From NCBI GenBank assembly GCA_036499395.1, contig DASYDW010000122.1, positions 272,797 to 336,796 of the forward strand: a stretch of DNA of 64,000 nucleotides, given 5' to 3'. Below are positions 32,480-42,878 of this stretch, in pieces. Made by a program: the position numbers and the translations under genes. The notes under the pieces are model-generated. The model was not told the origin of the DNA, ran no database searches, and saw only the letters and a program-made list of their open reading frames with translations. The stretch's first letter is position 1; every line of letters begins with the position of its first letter. Origin of the DNA: Pirellulales bacterium. Lineage in GTDB: Bacteria; Planctomycetota; Planctomycetia; Pirellulales; JACPPG01.

Positions 32480-35400
32480 ATGTCGTTCTTATTCTCCGTC
32501 TGCGCATTGCGCTGCACGGCCGTTCTGGCCGGTAGCGTGGCTCTGGCGTCCGGACTTGTTTTCTTGGGCAATACCGCGCGTGCCGACATTTATGACCTGC
32601 AGACTGGACAGCCGATAGCCGGTACGGCCGGCATTGCACCTGGTCCGGGCATAGATTTGTCGAATTGGAATTCGGCGGGGCACGAACTGCCGTATGCGAA
32701 TTTCGGCAACGGCGGCGCAGGCGGACTTGACCTGACCGCGGCCAAGTTCGATGGCAGTTGGTTGGACGGAGCGAGTTTTTACGGGTCCCTCGTGCCGACG
32801 GCTAGTTTCATAAATGCTCGACTGACCGCCGCGGACTTTAGCTTTGCTGATGCCAGCGGTGCAGACTTTTCACGAGCTGACCTCAGCGGAGCGGCCTTCG
32901 ACTACACGACGTTGATGGGGTCCAATCTTACCGGTGCCACGATTACGGGGGCCAATTTCTCACATTCCGACATTTCGGCAGCCCAACTATATGCGACTGC
33001 GAATTACTCGGTCCATGACTTGCACGGACTCGATCTCACGGCTGCAAATCTGGGTGGTGCTAATTTATCCGACCAGGATTTAAGCAATTCGACGTTTCGC
33101 TTTGCGACATTAACCGGTGCCGACCTGTCAGGCGCTGTCGTCCAAGGAGCAAATTTCGACGCTAGCAACCTCGCGATTGCCCAGCTCACGTCGACGGCCA
33201 GCTACCAGAGTCACGACTTGCGTGGCATCTCCTTAGCTGGCATCAACCTCAACGGGATTAGCTTTGCAGCGCAGGATCTGGCCGGCGCTTCGCTCGCACT
33301 GGCCTCGCTCCGCGCGGCTGACTTTACGGGCGCGAACCTTACGGGTGCCCGCATTCAAGAAGCCGATCTTCGTAACGTCAATATCACCGCCTCCCAGATG
33401 TACTCCACGCTCGACTACCAGAATCATGACCTCTACCGCACGCAATTCGGCGGAGACAACCTACAAGGCTGGAATCTATCGGGGCAGAATCTTATCGGCG
33501 CTGATTTCACAGGCGCTACGGTGAAGGGTGTCGACTTTACGAATGCCAATTTGACAACCGCGGGACTGGACTCGCTGGATATGTCCAACGTAAATCTAAC
33601 GGGGGCGAGCGTGCGTGCGGCAGACTTCAGCAACTCATTACTAACGGCTCAGCAATTTTACGGGACGACAACCTATCAAAATGGCGATCTAGGCAACATC
33701 AATTTTACAAATGACGATCTCAGTGGCTGGGACTTTCGCGGCACAATTCTCTCGACAGCCACGCTGACGGGGGCAACGCTCGTCGGCACCAATCTGTCGG
33801 CACAGAACTTCGCGAACGTGGCGTTTCCGGGCGTGAACTTTAGCGGCGCCATTCTGGAAAGCGTTAATTTCCAGGGGGCGAATCTCTCTGGGGAAAAACT
33901 AGTTGCCGCTGATGCACGTCAGGCGAGATTTAACAACGCCAACCTAAATGATGCTGACCTGCACCAGGCGACCTTGCAGAGTGCGAGCATTCAAGGCGCC
34001 AACCTGACTAGCGCCGACTTGCACCTGGCGAACTTGCAAAACGCTAATCTTCAAGGCGCCAACCTGGTCGGCGCGAATCTCTCCCAGGCAAATCTGATAG
34101 TTGCGAACTTCACGGGGGCCTCGCTGGCTGACGCCAACATGACGGGCGCCACGGTCAGCGGCACACATTTCAGCGGCGCTCTCGGCGTCACCGCTCAACA
34201 GATTTACTCAACTGCTAGCTATCAGAGCAAGGATATGTCATACGTCGATTTCCGTGGTAACGATCTTTCCGGCTGGAGCTTTGCGGGCCAGACCTTGACG
34301 CAAGCCGATCTACGCACAGCGCTGATGACGAACGTGAACTTCTCAAATGCCAATCTCTCCAGTGCGCTGCTGAATGGCGCCACGCTGGCGGGCGCAAACT
34401 TCGCCGCCGCAAACATCACGGGATCCACGACTGCCTTCGTCCCACGGCTCACCGATTTTTCAAACGCCGTTGGCTTCACGAAGGAACAACTCTATTCAAC
34501 CACCAGTTATCAGAATCATGACCTGTCGTTAATTCGTTTTAGCGCGCTAGATCTCTCGGGATGGAACCTGGCGGGGCAAAAACTCGCCGGATCAGATCTG
34601 TCGCAGGCAAATCTTGCCGCCGCCGACCTCTCGGGCGCGAACATCGCCAATGCTGAACTGGGATTAACTAACCTCACAAATGTCCAACTCTATTCGACCG
34701 CCAGCTATCAGCAGAGAGCACTAACTGCTATTGGCCTCTCCGGCGACAATCTCACAAACTGGAATTTGACGAATCAAGATCTGACGAGTGCGAATTTAGG
34801 CAATGCCAATTTGACCGGCGCCAACCTGCAAGGAGCCGTCGTTCATTCCGCAAATTTTTCTGGTTCGAACGTCACAGCGGAACAGTTCTATTCGACAGCC
34901 AACTACCAAAACCACGACCTGACCGGTATCCAATTCTGGGGAAGTAATCTCAGCAATTGGACTTTGACGGGGCAAGATCTGGTGACGACGAATTTCCAGA
35001 ACGCTCTGCTCTCCGGTGTCGACTTTACGAATTCAACCATTGCGTACAATCCGTTTGTGTCACAGTTTCTTAGGTCCGGCGCGATTTTTGACGGTTCGAC
35101 GGGGTTCACACAGCAGCAGTTGTATTCGACCGGCAGTTACCAGAGCGGGAACCTACAGGGGGTCAGTCTGGGCGATTTGAATTTGAGCGGTTGGAATTTT
35201 ACGGGACAAAGTCTCGTCTCTGCGAACCTCGCTGGCGCAAATCTGAGCGGGGCAAACTTCGCCGATGCAGATCTGACTCTGGCTCGGTTGCCTTACTCGT
35301 GGCAGAACGAGGCGCTTCTTCATAATACGATCATGCCCAACGGTACGATTGGTGTTCTTGCGCTCGGGCCTGGGGAATCTCTTGCCATCAATAACACGCC

Positions 35401-35842
35401 AGTTCCGTACTTTGCGGGTCCCTTTGACGTTGAGGTCCAACAAGCTTTGACGATGGATCCGACAAGTTCGCTGCGCATGTTGCTGTGGAGTCCCGAATTA
35501 ACCAGACGTATTTATGTTGACTTCGGGGTTCATGCACAACTGGCGGGAACGCTCGACCTTGAGTTCGTATCGGGAGTCGGCCCTGCTTCGATGGTCGGCC
35601 AGTCGTTTCAGCTTTTCGCTTGGAATGGTGCCTTGGCGGCAGGGCAGCATTTTGATCGCATTGAAACGACTCCCGGCTATGTCTGGGACACCAGCCAGTT
35701 GTACACGACCGGCTTCGTGACGCTGACCGCGGTGCCTGAGCCGGGAAGCTTGTTGTTGGCGAGCTTGGCCTGCGCGGGTGTCGGGATGGCTCACGCGCGC
35801 CAGCGCGTTTCCAAGAAGATCGCGAGCGCCACGGTCAGCTGA
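32480..35842 (+). CDS. Giant secreted pentapeptide-repeat protein with PEP-CTERM anchor
   Basis: 1120 residues. Signal peptide to about residue 36 (SGLVFLGNTARA). From about 85 to 935 the protein consists of pentapeptide repeats of the A(N/D)LxxA type, which fold into a right-handed quadrilateral beta-helix. They are interrupted nine times by a spacer of the form YSTASYQNHDL (beginning near residues 170, 236, 307, 393, 575, 671, 737, 803 and 881), each usually followed by LSGWNLxGQ. The spacing is 66 residues in three cases and longer in the others; residues 393-575 form the longest unbroken run. A C-terminal beta-rich domain (about 945-1085) is followed by the sorting signal VPEPGSLLLASLACAGVGMA and a basic tail. 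Expected at the cell surface or exopolymer matrix. Function unknown; the base composition appears less GC-rich than that of neighbouring genes. Confidence 0.88.
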   Translation: MSFLFSVCALRCTAVLAGSVALASGLVFLGNTARADIYDLQTGQPIAGTAGIAPGPGIDLSNWNSAGHELPYANFGNGGAGGLDLTAAKFDGSWLDGASFYGSLVPTASFINARLTAADFSFADASGADFSRADLSGAAFDYTTLMGSNLTGATITGANFSHSDISAAQLYATANYSVHDLHGLDLTAANLGGANLSDQDLSNSTFRFATLTGADLSGAVVQGANFDASNLAIAQLTSTASYQSHDLRGISLAGINLNGISFAAQDLAGASLALASLRAADFTGANLTGARIQEADLRNVNITASQMYSTLDYQNHDLYRTQFGGDNLQGWNLSGQNLIGADFTGATVKGVDFTNANLTTAGLDSLDMSNVNLTGASVRAADFSNSLLTAQQFYGTTTYQNGDLGNINFTNDDLSGWDFRGTILSTATLTGATLVGTNLSAQNFANVAFPGVNFSGAILESVNFQGANLSGEKLVAADARQARFNNANLNDADLHQATLQSASIQGANLTSADLHLANLQNANLQGANLVGANLSQANLIVANFTGASLADANMTGATVSGTHFSGALGVTAQQIYSTASYQSKDMSYVDFRGNDLSGWSFAGQTLTQADLRTALMTNVNFSNANLSSALLNGATLAGANFAAANITGSTTAFVPRLTDFSNAVGFTKEQLYSTTSYQNHDLSLIRFSALDLSGWNLAGQKLAGSDLSQANLAAADLSGANIANAELGLTNLTNVQLYSTASYQQRALTAIGLSGDNLTNWNLTNQDLTSANLGNANLTGANLQGAVVHSANFSGSNVTAEQFYSTANYQNHDLTGIQFWGSNLSNWTLTGQDLVTTNFQNALLSGVDFTNSTIAYNPFVSQFLRSGAIFDGSTGFTQQQLYSTGSYQSGNLQGVSLGDLNLSGWNFTGQSLVSANLAGANLSGANFADADLTLARLPYSWQNEALLHNTIMPNGTIGVLALGPGESLAINNTPVPYFAGPFDVEVQQALTMDPTSSLRMLLWSPELTRRIYVDFGVHAQLAGTLDLEFVSGVGPASMVGQSFQLFAWNGALAAGQHFDRIETTPGYVWDTSQLYTTGFVTLTAVPEPGSLLLASLACAGVGMAHARQRVSKKIASATVS

Positions 35843-36020
35843 GAGAGCGCGAGCGAAAACACGACGAGCCGCCCGGCGGAGAGTTGGCTATTGTTCTTAC
35901 CAATATCCCGGGTGGTTTCTCGCGATTGTTCTGTGGAATCGCAATCGCTGCTTTGATTGACTTCAAGAGAGTCAACGATGCGGCGAGTCGCCCAAAAAAA
36001 CAGAACTAGCGGGAACGGAC

Positions 36021-36069
36021 GCATGCGGCGAAAGGGGCAGATCCCCGCATGCGGTCGTCGTTGTTTTTT
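36021..36069 (+). terminator. Terminator candidate for the pentapeptide gene
   Basis: GCATGCGG (36021-36028) pairs with CCGCATGC (36045-36052) around a purine-rich loop, and six T follow at 36064-36069. The gap of about 11 nt between stem and T-run is longer than ideal, so the call is tentative. Confidence 0.35.
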
Positions 36070-36155
36070 GAGCGAAACGCACTGCGTTAAGCAGTGGGTA
36101 CAGCATGGGCATGAAGAGCTTGCCCGGACGAGCCGTGCTCCAAGACGATAGCTAC

Positions 36156-36198
36156 AAAAAAAGTGCAGAGCCGTCAACCAACCGGTTGACGGCTCTGC
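36156..36198 (-). terminator. Intrinsic terminator of the primary sigma factor gene
   Basis: A perfect 15-bp stem, GCAGAGCCGTCAACC (36165-36179) with its complement (36184-36198), around a four-base loop. On the minus strand it is followed after two bases by seven T (complement of A7 at 36156-36162). It lies about 100 bp past the stop at 36300. Confidence 0.85.
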
Positions 36199-36299
36199 GC
36201 ACAAGCCCTCGGCCTCTCTCTCTGCTCGGGGGCAACGTCTCGGTAGTGGCGACGTGACGAGCGCACATCGCGGATAATTGTCGAAACTTAAGAAAGTTC

Positions 36300-37967
<1,668 letters not shown>

Positions 37968-38372
37968 GGTGCATTCCTTCTAGGAGTCGCCAGGGACGTG
38001 CTGAATAGCGTCGAGAGAGAGGTGACGTGCCGCATGGGGGCGAGTGGCCAAGAAGCACTCGAAATGCCAAAGAACATGGCATCTGGCGGCTGACTTGCTC
38101 CAAGTCATTATTCGGACGGGACTAACGAATCGTCCAGGGCCTCGGCCGTGGGCGTCTGGCTCGCGATCGTGATGACCGGCGGCATCATTTGGCGCTGATC
38201 GCCAGTTGCCTTTTTGAAACGCGAACGCTCGCCGTGGCCGGTTGTAGGACCCAGCGCCTGCCGGCCGATCCGATGGCTTTGCCCTCTCCCCGGGGCTGCT
38301 ATGATGCATGGCTTGCCGCAATCAGCCGGCCGATTTGGTCCCCTTTTCACTGATTCCGAGAACGCCATCGCA
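37968..38372. other. Intergenic region between rpoD and the carboxyltransferase gene
   Basis: About 400 bp between divergent genes. Frames on either strand here are extensions of the neighbours or lack start signals. A weak sigma-54-like sequence occurs at 38084-38099 (TGGCGG, N5, TTGCT) but is too far upstream and too degenerate to call. Confidence 0.4.
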
Positions 38373-40007
38373 ATGCCTCCCACGCTTCCCGGAGATACGA
38401 CAACCCTGGCCGAGTTGACCGCCGAGTTTCGCAAGCAGGAAGCGGATATCGCTCTGGGCGGCGGGCGAAAAGCGATCGCCCGACAGCACGAAAAGGGGCG
38501 GCTCACGGCCCGCGAGCGCATCGAAAAACTCATCGACCCGGACACTCGGTTTTTTGAAATCGGGCTGTGGGCCGCGTGGGAGATGTATACCGAATGGGGC
38601 GGTGCCCCCTCGGCCGGCGTCGTTTGCGGTGTCGGCACGGTCGCTGGACGCCGGCATATGATCATCGCCAACGACGCCACGGTGAAGGCCGGCGCGTTCT
38701 TTCCGGCCACAGCTAAGAAAGTGCTGCGGGCCCAGCGTGTGGCGTTTCAGAATCGTTTGCCGCTGGTCTACCTGGTAGACTCGGCCGGTGTGTTCTTGCC
38801 ACTGCAGGAAGACGTCTTTCCGGATGAAGACGATTTCGGGCGCATCTTTCGCAATAACGCCGTGATGTCCGCGGCCGGCTTGGGGCAGATCTCGGCGATC
38901 ATGGGCAACTGCGTCGCTGGCGGAGGCTATCTGCCGGTCCTGTGCGACAAGCTGCTGATGACCGAAGGATCGGGATTGTACCTGGCCGGGCCGGCGCTCG
39001 TGCGCAGTGCCATCGGCCAAACCGTCGATAGCGAGGCGTTAGGGGGCGCGAAGATGCACGCCCAGGTAAGCGGCACGATCGACTACCGCGACCCCGACGA
39101 TCCGACATGCTTGGATCGTTTGCGACGACTGGTCTCCGTGGTGCATGCGGACCCCATTGTGCCGCCTGCCCCTTTCACTCGACACGAACCGTTGCCGCCG
39201 GCGCGACCGCCGGAAGACATTTACGAACTGGTGAACCCGAATCCTCGGCGCGATTACGAGGTACGCGACGTGCTATCGTGCATCGTGGATGCGAATTCCT
39301 TTGACGAATACAAGGCCGAGTACGGCCAGTCGCTGGTTTGCGGAACAGCGCGACTCGGAGGCTTTCCCGTTGGTATCGTGGCCAACCAGCATCATCAGGT
39401 TCGCCCGGCCGATGGTCCGATTCAGTTCGGCGGTGTGCTGTATGTCGACAGCGCAGAGAAGGCCGCGCGGTTCGTGATGAATTGCAACCAGGACTGGCTG
39501 CCGATTCTGTTCCTGCAGGACGTCAACGGTTTCATGGTCGGGCGGGACAGCGAGCGAGAAGGGATCATCAAAGCCGGCGCGAAGCTGGTCAACGCCATCG
39601 CCAACAGCCGGGTACCAAAGTTAACCGTGCTCGTCGGCGGATCGTACGGTGCGGGCAACTACGCAATGTGCGGCAAGGCATTCGATCCGCGGCTGGTTTT
39701 CGCCTGGCCCTCATCCCGCTGTGCGGTGATGGGGGGCGAACAGGCCACGAGCACACTTCTGGACGTGATGGTCAAAAGCCTGGAACGACAAGGGCACGCC
39801 GTGGACGCCCAGGAAATGGCCGCACTGCGTGACAAGGTGAAAGGCGATTACGACCGGCAGATGGACGCCCGCTACGGTGCGGCCCGCGGCTGGGTCGATC
39901 GAATCATTGATCCCGCGCAAACTCGCGAGGAATTGATTTTCGCCCTGGAACTAGCCACGCGGCACGCCAGCGACGAACCATTCCGCGTGGGCGTCTACCA
40001 GGTGTGA
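38373..40007 (+). CDS. Acyl-CoA carboxylase carboxyltransferase subunit, MccB-like
   Basis: 544 residues from the ATG at 38373 (the frame is open to 38214). Two crotonase-type halves transfer carboxyl from biotin to an acyl-CoA. The pattern fits 3-methylcrotonyl-CoA carboxylase beta best: AIMGNCVAGGGYLPVLCD, EALGGAKMHAQVSGTIDY, GPIQFGGVLYVDSAEKAARF, and near the end GGSYGAGNYAMCGKAFDPR with FAWPSSRCAVMGGEQATS. The crotonase gene 64 bp downstream is in accord with leucine degradation, where the carboxylase product is hydrated. No biotin-carrying alpha subunit is in the window. A propionyl- or geranyl-CoA-type role cannot be excluded. Confidence 0.85.
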   Translation: MPPTLPGDTTTLAELTAEFRKQEADIALGGGRKAIARQHEKGRLTARERIEKLIDPDTRFFEIGLWAAWEMYTEWGGAPSAGVVCGVGTVAGRRHMIIANDATVKAGAFFPATAKKVLRAQRVAFQNRLPLVYLVDSAGVFLPLQEDVFPDEDDFGRIFRNNAVMSAAGLGQISAIMGNCVAGGGYLPVLCDKLLMTEGSGLYLAGPALVRSAIGQTVDSEALGGAKMHAQVSGTIDYRDPDDPTCLDRLRRLVSVVHADPIVPPAPFTRHEPLPPARPPEDIYELVNPNPRRDYEVRDVLSCIVDANSFDEYKAEYGQSLVCGTARLGGFPVGIVANQHHQVRPADGPIQFGGVLYVDSAEKAARFVMNCNQDWLPILFLQDVNGFMVGRDSEREGIIKAGAKLVNAIANSRVPKLTVLVGGSYGAGNYAMCGKAFDPRLVFAWPSSRCAVMGGEQATSTLLDVMVKSLERQGHAVDAQEMAALRDKVKGDYDRQMDARYGAARGWVDRIIDPAQTREELIFALELATRHASDEPFRVGVYQV

Positions 40008-40043
40008 TGGGCAGATAGAACTGTTCAACCGACGACCAACAAC

Positions 40044-40063
40044 TGGCTACTAATAACTAGCCA
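40044..40063. repeat. Small AT-loop hairpin between the carboxyltransferase and crotonase genes
   Basis: TGGCTA (40044-40049) and TAGCCA (40058-40063) form a 6-bp stem around CTAATAAC. It lies in the 64-bp gap between two co-directional genes. There is no U-tract, so it is not a terminator; it could affect RNA stability. Confidence 0.3.
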
Positions 40064-40071
40064 CTACCCAC

Positions 40072-40851
40072 ATGTCTCTTCTGCGCATCAACGTTCACGA
40101 AAACACAGGCACGATTATCCTCAATCGCCCCGAGCGGCGCAACGCCCTGTCGCGCGACCTGCTGCGGGCATTAATCGAAGCGCTGGGGGATTTGCATCTC
40201 GAGCGTCGCGTGCGGGCCGTAATCATAACCGGATCTGGCTCGACATTTTGTGCGGGTATGGATCTGGCTGAGATGCGCGCCACCAAAGAAAGCGAAGACC
40301 CACGCGTCCAGTGGCACGATGACGCGGTGTTGTATCTGGAATTGATCGAGGCGATGTTGCGCTTTCCCAAGCCGCTGATTGCCGCTGTGAACGGTCCAGC
40401 CGTGGCAGGTGGCGCAGGGCTGGTCCTGGCATGCGATATCGTCGTGGCGGCTGAAGACGCGCGTTTCGGCTTTCCCGAGGCGCGTCGTGGTATCGTGGCC
40501 GGGCTCGTAGCGCCGCTCTTGGTGTTTCGCATCGGCGCTGGCCATGCGGCGCAACTGCTACTGACCGGCAACCTGATCGACGCCAAGGAAGCACACCGCA
40601 TCGGCGCTTTTCACCGGCTGGTCTCGCCCGAGCATACGTGGCTGCGCGCCGTTGAATTGGCCGGCGAATGCGCGGCCTGCGCGCCCGAGTCGCTGCTACT
40701 GACGAAAATGCTACTGAATGAAACAATCGGCGAGAACATGCTGACGCAACTGTCGGCAGGGGCCGCAGCCAGCGCCACCTCGCGAACTACGGAAGCCGCG
40801 GCCGAGGGCCTGGCGGCATTTCTTGAAAAACGCCCGCCCAAGTGGTTGTAG
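40072..40851 (+). CDS. Enoyl-CoA hydratase/isomerase family protein
   Basis: 259 residues, standard crotonase length. Seen: NRPERRNALS (18-27), GSGSTFCAGMDLAEM (54-68) and NGPAVAGGAGLVLACDIVVA, which together form the oxyanion hole, and FGFPEARRGIVAG with the catalytic Glu. A PEARxGIxxG context is common in methylglutaconyl-CoA hydratase (LiuC) type enzymes. Because it follows the MccB-like gene, hydration of 3-methylglutaconyl-CoA in leucine breakdown is the likeliest role, by context rather than by decisive residues. Confidence 0.82.
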   Translation: MSLLRINVHENTGTIILNRPERRNALSRDLLRALIEALGDLHLERRVRAVIITGSGSTFCAGMDLAEMRATKESEDPRVQWHDDAVLYLELIEAMLRFPKPLIAAVNGPAVAGGAGLVLACDIVVAAEDARFGFPEARRGIVAGLVAPLLVFRIGAGHAAQLLLTGNLIDAKEAHRIGAFHRLVSPEHTWLRAVELAGECAACAPESLLLTKMLLNETIGENMLTQLSAGAAASATSRTTEAAAEGLAAFLEKRPPKWL

Positions 40852-40906
40852 AGTCGTTGTGACGTTTTCTTAGCGACGCCCACGTGACCGCAGCTTGGGG
40901 ACGAGT

Positions 40907-41617
40907 CTATTCTACCCCTCCCGGAGCCACTGCCTTTTCGCGATGTGATTGCCGGAGAGAAAACAGGAGCACCACAGCTGCCATTGGGCCTAGCACCGTT
41001 ATTAGAGAATTACGGTAGGCTGTGAATTGCCAAAGATGAACGTTTCTACTCGGCGGACTGAAGATCGTAACTTCGCACATGAAGGATACGCAATTCATCA
41101 TTAAAATCGCGGCGCAGCAGCCAAAAACAATTGACGCGACCGAGAAATAGCGACGTGATCGTTCGGCGACTCGGCGCAATTGTGCCATGAGTCTTGATTT
41201 AAAGATCGCTATGCCAACGATCGCGAACAGCGCTATTGGACCATAGCAAGCAATTAGGGCAGTGGCTCCAGTCGAAATTCCAACATCCGATGCCAACACC
41301 TCAAGTAGCCGCGTCGAGAACGTGAACGTCAACGATCCCAGGTTAGTCAACAGATAGCCGGCTAGCATCCATTTCAGGCGATTCATCCACACCACTCGGC
41401 AATCGACTTTGGCGAATTCGGCTGCGACGTCTTGAGGAGCACCCATCCGGAGTACCGTGACGAGGAATGCTTCTTCGGCCGAGAGTTCTCGCGTAAGAAG
41501 CGCCGAGATTTCATCGCGCATGTGAGACTCAAGTTCGTTGAGGGCGTCGGTGTTAGCCGCTCCCTGCGACGAATGTGCGGTACGCCACTGCGATATGCTT
41601 TGCTCTAGGTCAAACAT
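40907..41617 (-). CDS. Membrane protein with N-terminal permease-prefix/HAAS-like domain
   Basis: 236 residues. The first 75 residues (ALNELESHMRDEISALLTRE and LSAEEAFLVTVLRMGAPQDV) match the small helical domain found in front of some permeases and in HAAS/DUF1700-type proteins, which typically pair with PadR regulators. Four membrane helices follow (about 82-215). The gene overlaps the end of the PadR gene by 13 bp, so the two are co-translated. In such pairs the membrane protein usually works with, or modulates, the regulator; no substrate or signal can be named. Confidence 0.72.
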   Translation of the reverse strand: MFDLEQSISQWRTAHSSQGAANTDALNELESHMRDEISALLTRELSAEEAFLVTVLRMGAPQDVAAEFAKVDCRVVWMNRLKWMLAGYLLTNLGSLTFTFSTRLLEVLASDVGISTGATALIACYGPIALFAIVGIAIFKSRLMAQLRRVAERSRRYFSVASIVFGCCAAILMMNCVSFMCEVTIFSPPSRNVHLWQFTAYRNSLITVLGPMAAVVLLFSLRQSHREKAVAPGGVE

Positions 41618-41946
41618 GGATCAGTACCCCATAGTTGTGCGAGAGTCGAGTGAACGGCGTACCATTGCGCTCGTTCCGCACACAAGGCCTTCGTCCCCTG
41701 CCGGTTCAACTTGTAATACTTGCGTCGTCGCCCTTCGTCGGACGTTTTCCACGTTGCCGTGATTAGCTCTTCTTTTTCCAGGCGATGAAGCACGGGATAA
41801 AGCATTCCGTCGCTCCACTGAAGTTGGCCGCCAGAAAGCCTTCGAACTTCCTGAATAACGGCGTAACCATAGTTCTCGCCACGTTCGAGGATGGCGAGCA
41901 AGATCGGTCGTGCCGACGCGGCGACAAGGTCCTTGGAAATAGCCAT
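41605..41946 (-). CDS. PadR-family transcriptional regulator
   Basis: 113 residues from the ATG at 41946; a start at 42000 is possible but adds a hydrophobic stretch not typical of the family. Winged helix with the PadR signature: ILLAILERGENYGYAVIQEV, then LQWSDGMLYPVLHRLEKEELI and GRRRKYYKLNRQGTKAL. PadR proteins repress nearby genes until a ligand binds, often for detoxification or envelope stress. It overlaps the HAAS-like membrane gene, the usual genetic arrangement. Confidence 0.9.
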   Translation of the reverse strand: MAISKDLVAASARPILLAILERGENYGYAVIQEVRRLSGGQLQWSDGMLYPVLHRLEKEELITATWKTSDEGRRRKYYKLNRQGTKALCAERAQWYAVHSTLAQLWGTDPCLT

Positions 41947-42020
41947 AAACGTGACGATACATAGAAGAGCAATGTATGTCAAGCAACCAATCGCTCCCAT
42001 TTTGAATGGCTCGCTTTCAC

Positions 42021-42875
42021 CTATTCAGAAGCCGAATTGCTTATTGATGCGAAATCAATTCTTCCATCATGCAAGGCCGATGCCACGAGTGCCGCGTTGC
42101 ATCCGGCCGATGCCATGTGCGCGAGATCGTCTGGCCCACGCACTCCGCCGCCGGCAATGATTTCGATATGCGGTTGCCGCGTACGCAGCTCATGGCACAG
42201 CGCAAGCGTCCCAACGCCACCGTCGACACCGACGTTGGCCAGGTCCAGCACAATGAGCCGTCGGACGCCCGCCGCGATCGCGGCTTCGGCAATCGCAAGC
42301 GGCGCCATCGCGCGCCACGCGGTCACGTTCGTCAAAGGCTGGCCAGCATTGAGATCGAGACTGAAAACGATTCGTTCCGGACCCACCACGCCAACCAACG
42401 ATCGCAGCGCCGCGCTTAATCCCTCGCCTCCGCAGGGGGAGAGGGCAGGGTGACGGGGGGCGCCGAGAGTGGGTTCGCCATTGCCACGACCTCGCTGTTC
42501 GCCATCAACCGGCGCAAGGCTTTCAAGCCCCACAATGACGCCGGACAGTGACGCCTCACGCGTGCGAAAATCGGCCAGTGCCTTCGCGCGTGCTTCGTCT
42601 CCTGCGCCAGCATCAATGATCAATCTGGCGCCAGTGCCAATCAATTGCCCATAAAGATCCCAGGCCGGCTCGGCGCCCGCAATCGCGTCAAGGTCCGCGA
42701 TATAAAACTCCGAGAGCCCAAGCTTCTCGATGATGCCGCGCGCCACGACGACTGGATCAGCCGAGTTACAAAGCAAGCTTTCAATGGGCCGATACTCGCT
42801 GCGCCGTCCCGCAATGCCGCGGACAACAACTCCGTGCATCAGGTCGAGAACGGGAATGACGCGGAGAGCAGCCAT
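42021..42875 (-). CDS. HisA/HisF-like protein interrupted by an in-frame repeat-derived segment
   Basis: 284 residues. A (beta/alpha)8 barrel related to HisA: IPVLDLMHGVVVRGI with the first catalytic-type Asp11, FYIADLDAIAGAEP, LIIDAGAG, FSLDLNAGQP and EIIAGGGVRGPDDLAHMA with the second phosphate-binding loop. HisA-like paralogues in planctomycetes and methylotrophs have been linked to tetrahydromethanopterin C1 genes, so a role other than histidine synthesis is possible; no his gene is nearby. Residues about 124-153 (DGEQRGRGNGEP to CGGEGL) are foreign to the family and are the translation of a palindromic repeat (42414-42506). Whether the enzyme survives this insertion is open. Ends 4 bp from the glycosylase gene. 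Confidence 0.75.
   Translation of the reverse strand: MAALRVIPVLDLMHGVVVRGIAGRRSEYRPIESLLCNSADPVVVARGIIEKLGLSEFYIADLDAIAGAEPAWDLYGQLIGTGARLIIDAGAGDEARAKALADFRTREASLSGVIVGLESLAPVDGEQRGRGNGEPTLGAPRHPALSPCGGEGLSAALRSLVGVVGPERIVFSLDLNAGQPLTNVTAWRAMAPLAIAEAAIAAGVRRLIVLDLANVGVDGGVGTLALCHELRTRQPHIEIIAGGGVRGPDDLAHMASAGCNAALVASALHDGRIDFASISNSASE
42414..42506. repeat. Palindromic repeat element inserted in frame in the HisA-like gene
   Basis: The core CCCTCGCCTCC-GCA-GGGGGAGAGGG (42421-42445) forms a hairpin of about 11 bp, followed by AGGGTGACGGGGGGCG. Sequences of this kind (paired ctctccc/gggagag with caccctg beside them) occur as dispersed intergenic elements in many GC-rich genomes. Here the length keeps the frame open across it. 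Confidence 0.55.
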
Positions 42876-42878
42876 CAG

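Larger units (their letters stand above)
35843..36299. other. Intergenic region with two terminator structures
   Basis: About 455 bp between the convergent pentapeptide and sigma factor genes. It holds a plus-strand terminator candidate (36021-36069) and a strong minus-strand terminator (36156-36198). No gene seen. Confidence 0.6.

Noticed and set aside
38084..38099. TGGCGG-N5-TTGCT, a sigma-54-like sequence upstream of the carboxyltransferase
   Set aside because: Only the -12 half is good and the distance to the start codon is about 270 bp.
38108..38710. Long open frame on the minus strand over the start of the carboxyltransferase gene
   Set aside because: It is antisense to a well-conserved coding region and shows no family motif; high GC content keeps the opposite frames open.
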